NCBI GenBank assembly: GCA_037367405.1 | Contig: JAZKJV010005532.1 | Coordinates: 62,001-126,000, forward strand | Direction of reading: 5' to 3' | DNA from: Ottelia alismoides | Lineage: Eukaryota; Streptophyta; Magnoliopsida; Alismatales; Hydrocharitaceae | Length of the DNA: 64,000 nucleotides | In this document: in pieces, positions 1-10,043 of the stretch | Layout of the letters: the number at the start of each line of letters is the position of its first letter | How positions within the stretch are numbered: the stretch's first letter is position 1 | Program-made: the position numbers and the translations under genes | The notes under the pieces: model-generated | Databases searched by the model: none | Seen by the model: only the letters and a program-made list of their open reading frames with translations | Told to the model about the DNA's origin: nothing

Positions 1-1240
1 GGCTCGACTTGGACGGAAGCTGGGCACGGGGGTGGACTGCGAACGGGAGCTGGGCACAGGGGCTCCTCGCGGGAGGCGGGTGAGGGTCGAGCAGGAGCAC
101 CAGGCGGCGACGGGGAGGGGGCTCTGTAGGCTTCAAGCACAGGCGACAGGTAGGGGTACAAGGAGGAACCGGGAGGGGAGGGGAGGGGTGGGGGCTTCCC
201 CGAGGGTTGAGCAGGTGCAGGGGTGGGCGGGTGGAGGCCAGGGGAGGGGTGGGGGGCACAAGTCGAGGCCATGGATTCCAGGAGGAGTCGGGGAAGGGGA
301 GATGGAACTCGAGGAAGGGGAGGTGGAGGAGCTGGGGGTGGGGGGGCTGGAGCTCGGGGGAGCCGCAGGGGTCGCAGGTGGGGCAGGAGCTGGTGGCCGG
401 CGGGGCAGGTGTTCCAGGAGGAACCGGAAGTGGGGGGCGCACAGGCGGAGGTCAAGGGTTCCAGGAGCAGGGGCGGAGGTACCGGGAGCACTGGCGAAAG
501 GGGGGCTATCGTGGTCGATGGGTTGCTTCTAGAAGCTGACGACGGGGATCCGAGGCGGTGAGCGGCGGGGATACAGGGGGTTTGTCGTGGGCGATAAGGG
601 TACTTGCAGAGGGAGCGGGGATTTCCGAGGGGGAGGGATGGAGATGCGTGGCGCGGGGGTTTCCGACCAGAGCCGGATTTGCAGGCGCCGGGGTGCACGG
701 CCTGCAGAACGAGGCGCAGGTGGGGAGGGGGTTGCGGCTCGACCTTGCAGGCAGAGGCACGAGCGGGGAGGGGGCTTCGACCTGATGGGTTGTTGCGGAG
801 TGGCGGCTCGACCTTGCAGGCGGAGGTGCAGGCGGGGGCTACGACATGACCCGGATTTGCGGGCAGCGGGTGGGGGTTTGCAGGGTGGAGGTGTGGGCGG
901 GGCTCCGACCTGAGACTGACTTGCGGGCGCCGGGAGGGGGTGCACCACCTGCAGGCGGAGGTGCGGGCGGGGTTGCGGCTCGACCTTGCAGGCGGAGGTG
1001 CGGGCGGGGTTGCGGCTCAACCTTGCAGGCGGAGGCACAAGCGGCGATGGGGCTTCGACTTGAGACGGCTTGCGAGGGAGGGGGGCTCAATCCTGGGGTT
1101 GCAACCGGAGGAGGGGTTGGGGGCGGGCGGGGGAGGCGGGAGCCGGCGGGCAGGGGGAGGTGGGGCAACAGTTCGGGGGTGTTGCTTGGATGACGAAGGG
1201 GGAAGGAGGAGAATGGCATCATATTATAAATATTGTGTGT
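1..1240. repeat. G-rich imperfect tandem-repeat block
   Basis: This stretch is strongly G-rich on the plus strand. Between about 720 and 1060 it contains several imperfect copies of a roughly 40-60 bp unit built on the words CGGCTCGACCTTGCAGGCGG and GCGGGCGGGG. Long open frames exist on both strands but they are what stop-poor GC-rich repeats produce; their translations are low-complexity Gly/Arg or Pro/Ser and match no family I know. It ends abruptly near 1200-1250 in AT-rich DNA. It could be part of a GC-rich LTR or leader such as those seen at 10940-12150 and 59030-59300, but no LTR ends were found. No gene is called. Confidence 0.6.
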
Positions 1241-2389
1241 TTTCAAGGGTAAAATGGTCAACATAAAACATTTTCCGTCAAAGTTAACGGATAATCAAGA
1301 CAGAATTTGACACAGGGTTATGCCATGTAAAGGTTAAGCATTATTCAGGGTCTTGGGTGTAATTCATTATTGTAGAGGGTTTCCGGGGTAATTATGGAAT
1401 TACTCAGGGTTATGGGTGTAAATATCCCTTAAAAAATGTAATTCGTCAAACGCCTAAGAATATAGCATATGCATATCATATTTCCATCATATGCATATCA
1501 TCATTTGTAACCCGTCATATGCATATCATATGCATATGCATAAATTATAATCCGGCATGCAGTATATTGTTGGTTCGGATCTAACAATATTAAAGAGAAA
1601 GTTCAGACAAGGATCTTCCTGCTGTGTCCAACCAAGGAAGAGTCCAAGACAGATTTGTAAGCCATACAACTCCATGCATATCATAAAATCAAGGTCAGAT
1701 GCCAACATATAAATTAAAAGCAAATAAACACTTGTCGGAATGCCCAAGTTACAATACATATCTTTTAACGACAATAACTAAAGGAAACAAATGGACGAAC
1801 AATCCGACAAAGTATATTAAAAAATAACGACAATAAGTATGGCGATTTCACGATACATAATTATCCAAGATAAAAATAAACTTGCTCTTGAGTTTCAAGG
1901 GCTCTAATACTAATTGAAAGATCTAATAACCTGACAGATCTAAAACTTAATCTTAAAGATAGATTTAAGATACTTAATAGTTACCGGAAGACATCGCAAC
2001 GTAATTGAAGTGATGAAGATGAGATTTCCTTCTTCTTCTCAACTCTTCCCTAATATGCTTGAGTAATGGATCCTCTTGCATTCGTTAGTTAAGGGAGAGG
2101 AGACCCAAACAATACTTATGATACATGATAGTTACCTATCCATTAAGGTAACTACCAAGAGCAACTTCTCAAAAGATGCACCATTTCATAATTAATCATG
2201 ATCCACAAAATAAGAAATAAAAATAAAGTTGACAACTACCATATATGGCAGTTGCATGCATAGAATTTCATACATTATTTACTGAGACGATATTTTAATT
2301 TTACTATTGCCTACATAATTGTTACTACTTCCTCTTTAGTTCTTACAACTCGCAACTACTAGTTTACTAATTCATTTTTATTTAAGGTA
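1241..2389. other. AT-rich intergenic DNA with CATATGCATATC repeats
   Basis: No coding region is recognisable. At about 1466-1545 the self-complementary words CATATGCATATC and CATATGCATATG recur at least five times, giving a locally palindromic tract. The rest is unremarkable AT-rich plant intergenic sequence. Confidence 0.5.
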
Positions 2390-2589
2390 TGCCAGATGTC
2401 CGAATATTTATGAAGTGTTACAACTCGCAATATCATTCGTGGATGAAAAAAATAAAAAATGAAACATTGATGATTGTTGTATACTTCCTGATTAAAGAGG
2501 CGAGAAGAACATTTTTGACAATATTATTAAGAACAAATCATTCTGTAACTAATACAAGAGGTAATAACAAATACAATCATCAAATGAAT

Positions 2590-3200
2590 ATATTGATGTG
2601 TAAGCATAATTTCAGTAACTAATTACAATGTCTAAGTAATATGGACATGAATATTCAATAATTCACCGTATAACATCAGTAATATTTCTACTCAATTATC
2701 TAGTAATCATTCAAAAAAACTAAGTAAGTATATCTTCAGTAACAATCATAATTATTTCAATAATATGGACATTGTAATCAGTAAATAGTGTATGAACACT
2801 AGTAATTACATAATCAAAAATTGATGTATGGGCATTAGTAACCATAACATCAGTAACAATTGCATTGAGTTCAGTAATATGGACATTTGTACATAGTAAT
2901 TGCTATATGAACATTATTAAGTATAACTTCAGTAAGTAATCATTCTGTAACTATAATTTCAGTAAATAATCACATTGAGTCAGTAATATGGACATGGATA
3001 TTCAGTAATAGTTTATGTAAACATAAGTATTTTATCTATTCAATTGTCTAGTATACAAAAGTACTAAATAAATATAACTTCAGTAACAATCACAATGCGT
3101 TCAGTAATATGTATATTTGCAATCGGTAATTATTGTATGGACATTAGTAATTGACGTAATCAGTAATTATTGTAATAAGTAATTTACATTTTTCTAATCT
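2590..3200. repeat. AT-rich degenerate tandem repeat (CAGTAAT/ATGGACATT words)
   Basis: The words CAGTAAT, AGTAAC and ATGGACATT recur more than twenty times over about 600 bp, as an irregular array with units of roughly 60-120 bp. One phrase, CAGTAATATGGACAT followed some 20-30 bases later by TAGTAATT, is seen in several copies. It looks like a decayed minisatellite. No coding potential is seen. Confidence 0.55.
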
Positions 3201-3465
3201 ATACCTGGAATGATCATTCCATACAATTTATGCCAACAATAATTTAAACGTGGATTTTTTGTCTTACTAAAACCGACCACCTATTTTTAAGGAAATGATT
3301 TAACTCGAATTCTTATTATGTTAATAATGCAAAGAATATTGTTATTACCAAAATCATCTCCTGCCAAATAGAACCAACTTATACACGTGACTAGCCCACG
3401 TTTGGTGCTCATCACAACTCAAATGAGAAAGGGGGTCATTGGATAAGCCCTCTATTATATATATA

Positions 3466-3849
3466 AGGGTAAAATGGGGCTGCCCCCTTGAGGGGGAGCT
3501 AACTTGGCTTCGTCGTCCCGTTTTCCTTAATTTTTTTATTTTTTGGAAATTCCTTCGTGAACATTCATCATTATATCTCTATATTATGTCACTCAAATTT
3601 CATGTGAAACAAAGACTCTTACGACATTCATCCAGACGTGGTTATTTTTAGTAATTCTGTCACCGTTAAGAAATGACTATCTAGATGGAGATCGTAGTAG
3701 TCTCTGTTTCGCACGAAATTCGAATGGCATAATATAGGGATATAGTGATGAATATTCACAGATAAAATTTTCAAAAAAATAAAAAAATGGAGGAAAATGG
3801 GGCGGGGGAGCCAAGTTAGCTTCCCATAGGGGTACCTCCGTATAACCCT
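3466..3849. mobile_element. Foldback MITE, copy 1
   Basis: The left end begins AGGGTAAAATGGGGCTGCC and the right end is its imperfect reverse complement ending ATAACCCT. Complementary blocks run far inward: GAGCTAACTTGGCT on the left matches AGCCAAGTTAGCTTCC on the right, and TTCATGTGAAACAAAGACTC matches GTCTCTGTTTCGCACGAAAT. The element is therefore almost one long hairpin of about 384 bp. It is flanked by ATATAT, which fits insertion into a TA-rich target. Three more copies are at 3866, 4208 and 28853. The superfamily is not assigned. Confidence 0.75.
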
Positions 3850-3865
3850 ATATATATGTATGTAT

Positions 3866-4186
3866 GGTTGGGTTTAATGGGGCTGCCCCCACTCCATTGC
3901 ACAACTTTCTTTTGAAAAATATTCATGTATATTCATCTATATATCCCTCCAATATGTCCTTCAAAATTTGTCATAAAATAGAAACTCATAAGCCCTCCGT
4001 CTAGAATATTTTGATTACATCAATGTTTAAACCGTTGAAATTACCTATTCTAGATGGAGGGTATAAGAGTCTCTGTTTCTGACGAAATTCAAATGACATA
4101 TTGGAGGGAGATATATATATATATATATATGGTGATATTTTAAAAAAATAAAAAATGTGAAAAAAAGGTCGGAGCAGTCCCATTTC
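3866..4186. mobile_element. Foldback MITE, copy 2
   Basis: This copy shares with copy 1 the GGGTTTAATGGGGCTGCCCCC start and inverted arms around TAGAAACTCATAAGCCCTCC and its complement GAGGGTATAAGAGTCTCTGT. The right end is GGAGCAGTCCCATTT followed by ATATATAT. It is about 320 bp and lies directly beside copies 1 and 3 with only TA-rich spacers. It has no coding capacity. Confidence 0.7.
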
Positions 4187-4207
4187 TATATATATATATA
4201 TATATAT

Positions 4208-4584
4208 AGGGTTAAATGGGGTTGCCTCTATGTTGACCCTTAGGGGAGCTAACTTGGCTCCTTCACCCCATTTCCCTTTTTTTATTTTTGAAAATTACTT
4301 TCATGGATTTTCATCAATATATCCCTTATTATGTCATTCAAATTTCATGTGAAATAGAGACTCCTACGGCCTCCATTCAGACAGGGTCAATTTCAACAAT
4401 TATGTTACTATTAAAAAATGATTGTCTAGATGGAGGTCGTAGAACTCTCTGTTTCGCATGAAACTTGAATGACATAATACAGTGATATAGTGATAAAATT
4501 CCACGAAAGAATTTTCAATAAAAATAAAAAATATAAAAAATAGTACGGTAAGCCCAGTTAGCTCCCCATAGGGGGCAGCCTCAT
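4208..4584. mobile_element. Foldback MITE, copy 3, left part (split by element B)
   Basis: It starts AGGGTTAAATGGGGTTGCC after a TA repeat and carries the family's inverted arms. The right arm stops at GGGGGCAGCCTCAT (4584), where the LTR of element B begins. The missing terminus, TTAAC after a second CTCAT, is found at 26686-26695 beyond element B. Element B therefore inserted about 10 bp from the MITE's right end and is the younger of the two. Confidence 0.8.
4580..4584. other. Target-site duplication CTCAT (left) of element B
   Basis: CTCAT directly precedes the TGATGAAT start of the 5' LTR and is repeated at 26686-26690 directly after the ...CAACA end of the 3' LTR. Five bases is the usual TSD length for LTR retrotransposons. 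Confidence 0.9.
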
Positions 4585-7218
4585 TGATGAATTTACCATT
4601 CGTCATCTTTATTCATTTATTTTAGCTTAAAATCCCTTATAAAATACATGTATATAATACTAACTCCATATTCTTACTAACTTGCATGTGTGTGTAAATA
4701 TTGTATATTTGTATATTATTTTAACCTAAAATAAATAAAGAAAGAAAGAAAGGAAAATAAAGAAAATAAAATAAAAAAGGAAGATTGTATATATGTAATA
4801 GATACAGACTGACCCGAACCCCGAGAGAAGGTCAAGACTTGACCTGATTGACCATGAATAAAGTAGGGGGAGATAGGGTCCTCAATTAGAAAATCCAAAA
4901 AAAATGTGTGATGTGTATATTTGTATACTACACTATTTTACCTGTACATTAATTAACCTCAAGTCAAATAACTTTCAAAACCAAAGTTGTAAATAAAAAT
5001 ATGTTCTAATTAATAAAAATGATTGCACAATTAAATCATGTACAGAATAAAAGCAACCACACTAGGAAAAAGCCACTAAGCACTAATTGAAAGACCAATT
5101 CTGGCTCCATATAAACTCAGATTATACCAATCTCACTTCCATTGGATTCTAAGTTAAATTTAAATAAATAAATAAATAAATTGTTTTCCTTCTCTCTAAT
5201 ATTTGTTTTACAGGAAAATAAAAAATTATTTTATTTTCTATTCTCTACTTCGGATTTACAAAAAAATAAAAAATCTAATTTTTGTTTACAGTGTACAAAA
5301 GAAAAATATAAAAAAATTAAAAAAAACAAGAAAATAAAATAGCAGCAGGAATGCGCATGCCACCCAATGGCGGACGTCGCCCCGACCATCGTGTTGTTCC
5401 ACCTTGCGAGCCCTGCCTCGTTGACGCGCCTAGAAGCCAGCCGTCGTGCCCGCCGCCACTGCCACTTCACCGATCTCTGGCCACCTCTGCCGCCAACCCC
5501 ATGTCGATACCCACTTCGATCGCCAACGTCTCCTCCACCCGGCAATGGCGCGCCGCCCAGTCATCGTCTCTGACCGCCTCCAGTCTGAAGAACCGCCATT
5601 CTCAGCCGTGCCAGTGGTGCCCGCAGTCCGCGCGGTGCCTCCGCCCCCCAGAACTGACAGTGGCGCCACTCCATTACCATCGCTTCTGCCACCTCCCTTG
5701 CGCGGGGTTGCGCCACCTGCGTGCATGCGCGACATACTCTCGGTCGTCGCCTTACGTGCTCGGCTCCGTCTCCCCACGTGCGACTCTCCACGTCGACCTC
5801 CGCCATTGTCATTGCTCTCTGCCTTCGAGATTTCAACGAGCAACATCACGCGAACCACGCCGCCAGTCAGCCCCACCCTGTGACCGTCGCTCGTGCATCT
5901 GTGAGAAGAATAAAGGGAGGCGACTGATGTTCTTGGCACCACCCTTGGGCGGCACCCCCTCTTGTAAAGAAACACACACAGAAACCCTAAAGGGATATAA
6001 AAATTTTGAAAAATATCGAAGTTATTCCAGGATATTCCAACAATTGGGCAAATTGCAAGATGCCCTCCAGACATCCCTGAAGTTGCAATCAAGTCCCTGC
6101 CAACACTCAACCGTATTTTATTAGGTAAATTGCAAGCATCTTCCTCCTTTTATTTCTTGTTATCTTTTTTTGCGAACACAATAAGTAATCACAAACTAGT
6201 CCCTGAATTCCATGACTTAACTTTACTTGTTTTGCATATCGAAATAAATATTTTCTTTGGTCAATAAATTCTTTAAAAATCATGTTATGCTCCTGACATG
6301 CTTATCTTTTTAGCATATAATTTTCATTGCATTTTTGTCATTATTTAATATTATTAAAAAATAAAAAATATATCATTTTCCCTGTATGAAATTCAAAAAT
6401 TCAAAAATTTTGAATATTACCTCGAAAATTTCAAAAAAAAATTAGAGTGGTTTTATTTCATTGTCATTTAATTTCTATCCAAATTTTTTGCATTAACTAT
6501 TTATAAAACCCTAAAAAATAAAAAATACTAAAAATATTATAAAAATCATAAAAAAAATCTACGAAAATTCAAAAATTATCATTTCACTTCCTATTTGTAG
6601 ATATTTAATATAGTTTGGTATAAAAATACTTGCCAGGAGTTTTGGGCACTTAAAATATTTTTAAGTTGCAAATTACTCCAGGCTGTATATTGTTTCTCAT
6701 TTTGCCAATATTATATTTTTACAAAATATAAAAATGTCTGAAAATTCTACAAAAATTTCCATAAACATTTCAAAAATATTTAAAACATAAAAATATTTTC
6801 TATGAATTTTTCGGATGATTTTTTGATATAATTGAAAAACACAAAAAGAAGTTGGTGTGTGTATTACTTATCTTGTGCTTATTGCTACTTATTTTAAAAA
6901 AATGAAAATTTAAATCACTAAAAAATTTACAATCAGGAAAATAAAAAAATAGAAATAAAAAATAAAAAAATAAAAAGAGAAAAATTTCACAAAAACCAAG
7001 GATAGTTTGCCTTTGAGATTTTCTTTTCCTTTTAATTGATTTTTTATCGATTAATTGAATAACCCTTGGGAATTGTAGCCTCCCTAAGTTCGACCATGTC
7101 CGTTATACATGTTATTAAGTAGCAACAATATAAAAAAAATGTTCGTCACGGAACTTTTGGGGATAGAACGACATTTATCATTAATAATTATGGATCATCG
7201 AGAAAATCATGGTCAACA
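4585..7218 (+). repeat. 5' LTR of element B
   Basis: It begins TGATGAATTTACCATTCGTC and ends GGTCAACA just before the AAA spacer and PBS. It is 2634 bp long. About 4585-5162 matches the start of the 3' LTR and about 5701-7218 matches its end. The block between, which includes a GC-rich segment at 5345-5700, has no counterpart in the 3' LTR. Open frames in the GC-rich part (about 5350-6120) are low-complexity and are not called as genes. Confidence 0.85.
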
Positions 7219-7221
7219 AAA

Positions 7222-7239
7222 TGGCACCGTTGCCAGGAG
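7222..7239 (+). other. Primer-binding site of element B (tRNA-Asp type)
   Basis: TGGCACCGTTGCCAGGAG lies 3 bases after the LTR end. It differs at two or three positions from TGGCGCCGTTGCCGGGGA, the complement of the plant tRNA-Asp 3' end that primes Athila/Tat-type elements. Its mate in element A has the same 3-base spacing. Confidence 0.85.
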
Positions 7240-9097
7240 GCACGGCGAGGATAGTTTGGTTTCTCTTTTGACATGCTATTCTTGGTTGTAAATATCTGTT
7301 AACATTTTTACCATTCACTTCATTGTTTATATCCACTATATTCATTTCATTTTTTTCTCATATTTGATAATTGTGTTTCTTACACATTCTCTTTTCTTTT
7401 TCTTGCGAGGGCCCATGGAGCGAAGGAGGCGTTCATAGGAGAGACGAAGCACCCCAGCGATGTGGAGGCGGCTTGATTATTCACCAAACCGCAGGATAGC
7501 GTGAGAAGAGGAGAAGAAGAATTGAAGGAGACGAAAGAGAGAGAGAGATTTTTTCTAGCATTTGAACTTTGTGAAATGGACATTCATTTGTTGCTGGGTC
7601 TGTTTCGCCAAGTGCCGATGCATTTGGGGGACCTCACCGATTTTGTTTTCAACGACTTTATTTTTCTTTGTTTCATGTGGATTTCGTGAGCTACCTCTTA
7701 ATTGCTTTAATTAATTTGCTTGAAGTAGGTAATTAATTAGGTACAAATACCATAAACAAGAATTTTTGTGCTTATAAAGTAGAGAGTAACTTGTTCTTGC
7801 CCATTAATAGAAGCTACCATCTAGGATTGTTCACTTGCATCATATAGGTTAGTTTATTTTTTATATTTAAATTCTGCGTGGATCACTTGTATGTAGTGTG
7901 CTGGCGACAAGGTACGCATCTCTAACCCTTGCATGCATCATTGTTTTTAATTGTACATTGACATTTCCGATCTCCTTCCTTGTTTTCACTCACATAAGTT
8001 AAAAAGGAAGTTGGACACTCGGCAGAGGATTCATTGAATATACTTAAACCAAGTGACAACTGCCTAAAATACGGGACTACTAAAAAACTTGACCCTAAAA
8101 TAAAAATAAGGAAAAATCATTGTTTTGGGGAGAGTAACCCCCTCATCGTTTGGTTTGTATGTAGTGAGAGAGCGACCCACATACTAGGATAGAGCAACGC
8201 CTGAATATTTTTTAGACTACTCTCTTGGTTTAGCCGTTCTCCAGTGAGGATCTCTTCGGTAGGCGGTAAAGCGGCCCGTGACATCTTTAATAGATTGAAT
8301 TATAAGCGGGTAGCCGGTAAACGGTCCGCAATTCATACTGGCAAGGAAAGATCAAACTTTAGGATTAGGCCAGTATCCTGAGAGCATTGGGTTCCTAACA
8401 GCTCGCTTTAATCGCTCTGATATATTGTATTATCACCAAACTCTAAAATTGGCAAGATAATTGACAGAACCTTTACGGTCTTCACATTGAGTTGAGTTGG
8501 TGAACTGGGGATTTGTATTGTGTTTACTTGTTAGTGCTAAAGATCCTTCTGCACAGTTTGCACCTTCATTCACTTTCACTCTTGCATTGACATTCGTGCT
8601 CTCGTATCCTGCCTATTGATTTTGAAGATGTCGGACCGGAGTATTTCTCGTTTAGACTTCACGAACTCATTCTACGCTCCGAGCCGTTCACCTTCTATTC
8701 AGGGAGACTCACTTCACAAAGATTCCTCTTTCCCCACTTCACAATTCACAACATCCACAAATCCACTATTTGAGATTGGCTTTAATCTCGAATTAATATC
8801 TGAGACTCCATCAATTCTGAGCAGTAATCGGGTGGCATATACATTTTCAGTGTCAGAGACACTTAATGCCATCAAAGGGAAAGGGAACCATGTCGGAGCA
8901 GAGCGAGATTAACAGTACCATGTTAGCCTCCGTTCAATCTATTCAAGCACAGTTAACATAGTAGGCTAATTTTCATGCACACTGATAAATATGATTCTCG
9001 AGGTGAGACAATAAAGAGAAGACAAGAGAGAGGGGGATAACAGAAACCCTGGAGGTGGGAATGAGGGAGAAGAACTTCACATAGAACCTGGGGCTAA
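7240..9097 (+). other. Untranslated leader of element B
   Basis: About 1.9 kb lies between the PBS and the recognisable gag. It includes a CTTGCGAGGGCCCATGGAGCG segment (7404-7424) that is shared in diverged form with the leader of element A (from 13623), and a TAATTAATTAGG patch. The frame at 8625-8912, which starts MSDRSISRLDF, may be a decayed N-terminal part of gag, but I cannot match it to a domain. Confidence 0.5.
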
Positions 9098-10043
9098 GCC
9101 TACACTAAAGGATGCTTACAACCATTTGCAGGACAGACAAATTCTTGGATACAAATCCCTACAGTTCATGGGCATTTTGAGCTTAAGCCTACTATTTTAC
9201 CTCTTCTCCCAATATTCCATGGAAACATTAATGAAGAACCTTATATATACCTCCAGCAGTTTGATCGTATTTGTAGAACAATACACTACCCAAATGTCCC
9301 ATTAGAGGTAGTGCAGATGATTGCCTTTCCTTTCAGTCTGATGGGTAAAGCTTTATACTGGTTAAATTACTTGGGGAAGGTTGTCACTACTTGGGAAGAG
9401 TTGAGGTCCGCATTTCTAAACAAGTATTATCCACTTGGACGCCTCAACCAAATGCGGTCCTTGATTGCTAATTTCTCCCAGATGCCCCAAGAGCCTATTC
9501 ACGAGGCATGGGAAAGATTCAAAGATCTGACAGAGAGATACCCCATCATGATATTTCAAAGACCAGCCTTGTAAAAAATTTCTTTGAGGGTTTAAGCATT
9601 GAGAATCAAAAGCTGGTAGATGTCGCTTGTGGGGGGAGCCACTTCAACAAGGACGAGGATGTCCTGTATCAAATTTTTGAGGAGATGGCGGAGAGTTTAG
9701 CAACTCTTTCTTCTTTACGTGCTTTTCAGAAGCACCCCGTCACCACTCCTGCAGTACCCCACAAGGATGTCAACATGAAGGCATCAAATGAAGTGGATAG
9801 GGTGGACAGTTCTGATCTGACCATTATTGGAAATCACCTATCCAAAGTAGACATTATTGACAAACGATCAAAGGAGCTTGAGAAGCTTCATGTGATCGAG
9901 CAGAGGATGAAGAATCTGGATAAGCTGGATGAGATAACAAAGCATCTGGAGCTTCTTGTGAGTACGATCAGTTCAGTCCACCGTACGAGTGTAGCAGCCG
10001 ACAACTCTACTAGGGAGCAGACTTCTTCCACCCAGTAGAGTAG
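9098..10043 (+). pseudogene. gag of element B, first part (retrotransposon gag domain)
   Basis: The frame from 9098 gives an Athila/Tat-type gag: FELKPTILPLLPIF, EEPYIYLQQFDRIC, AFPFSLMGKALYWL, then KYYPLGRLNQMRSL and HEAWERFKDLTERYP. This is the capsid-forming retrotrans_gag domain. One base is lost or gained near 9540-9545 and the frame then continues as ISKTSLVKNFFEGLSIENQK through a Leu/Lys/Glu-rich helical stretch to 10038. A TAG (10036-10038) interrupts a Gln-rich segment. Element A is inserted at 10043/22750, and the same frame resumes after it. There is no intact start codon and the gene is dead. Confidence 0.85.
10039..10043. other. Target-site duplication AGTAG (left) of element A
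   Basis: AGTAG immediately precedes the TGATGAATCCCC start of element A's 5' LTR and recurs at 22750-22754 right after the 3' LTR. It dates element A as a later insertion into element B's gag. Confidence 0.92.

Noticed and set aside
32..1266. Several overlapping open frames of 60-170 codons on both strands
   Set aside because: Stop-poor G-rich repeat; translations are Gly/Arg or Pro/Ser low complexity with no domain.
5351..6124. 257-codon plus-strand frame and a 226-codon minus-strand frame in the 5' LTR of element B
   Set aside because: Inside an LTR, GC-rich, overlapping on both strands, not conserved in the 3' LTR.
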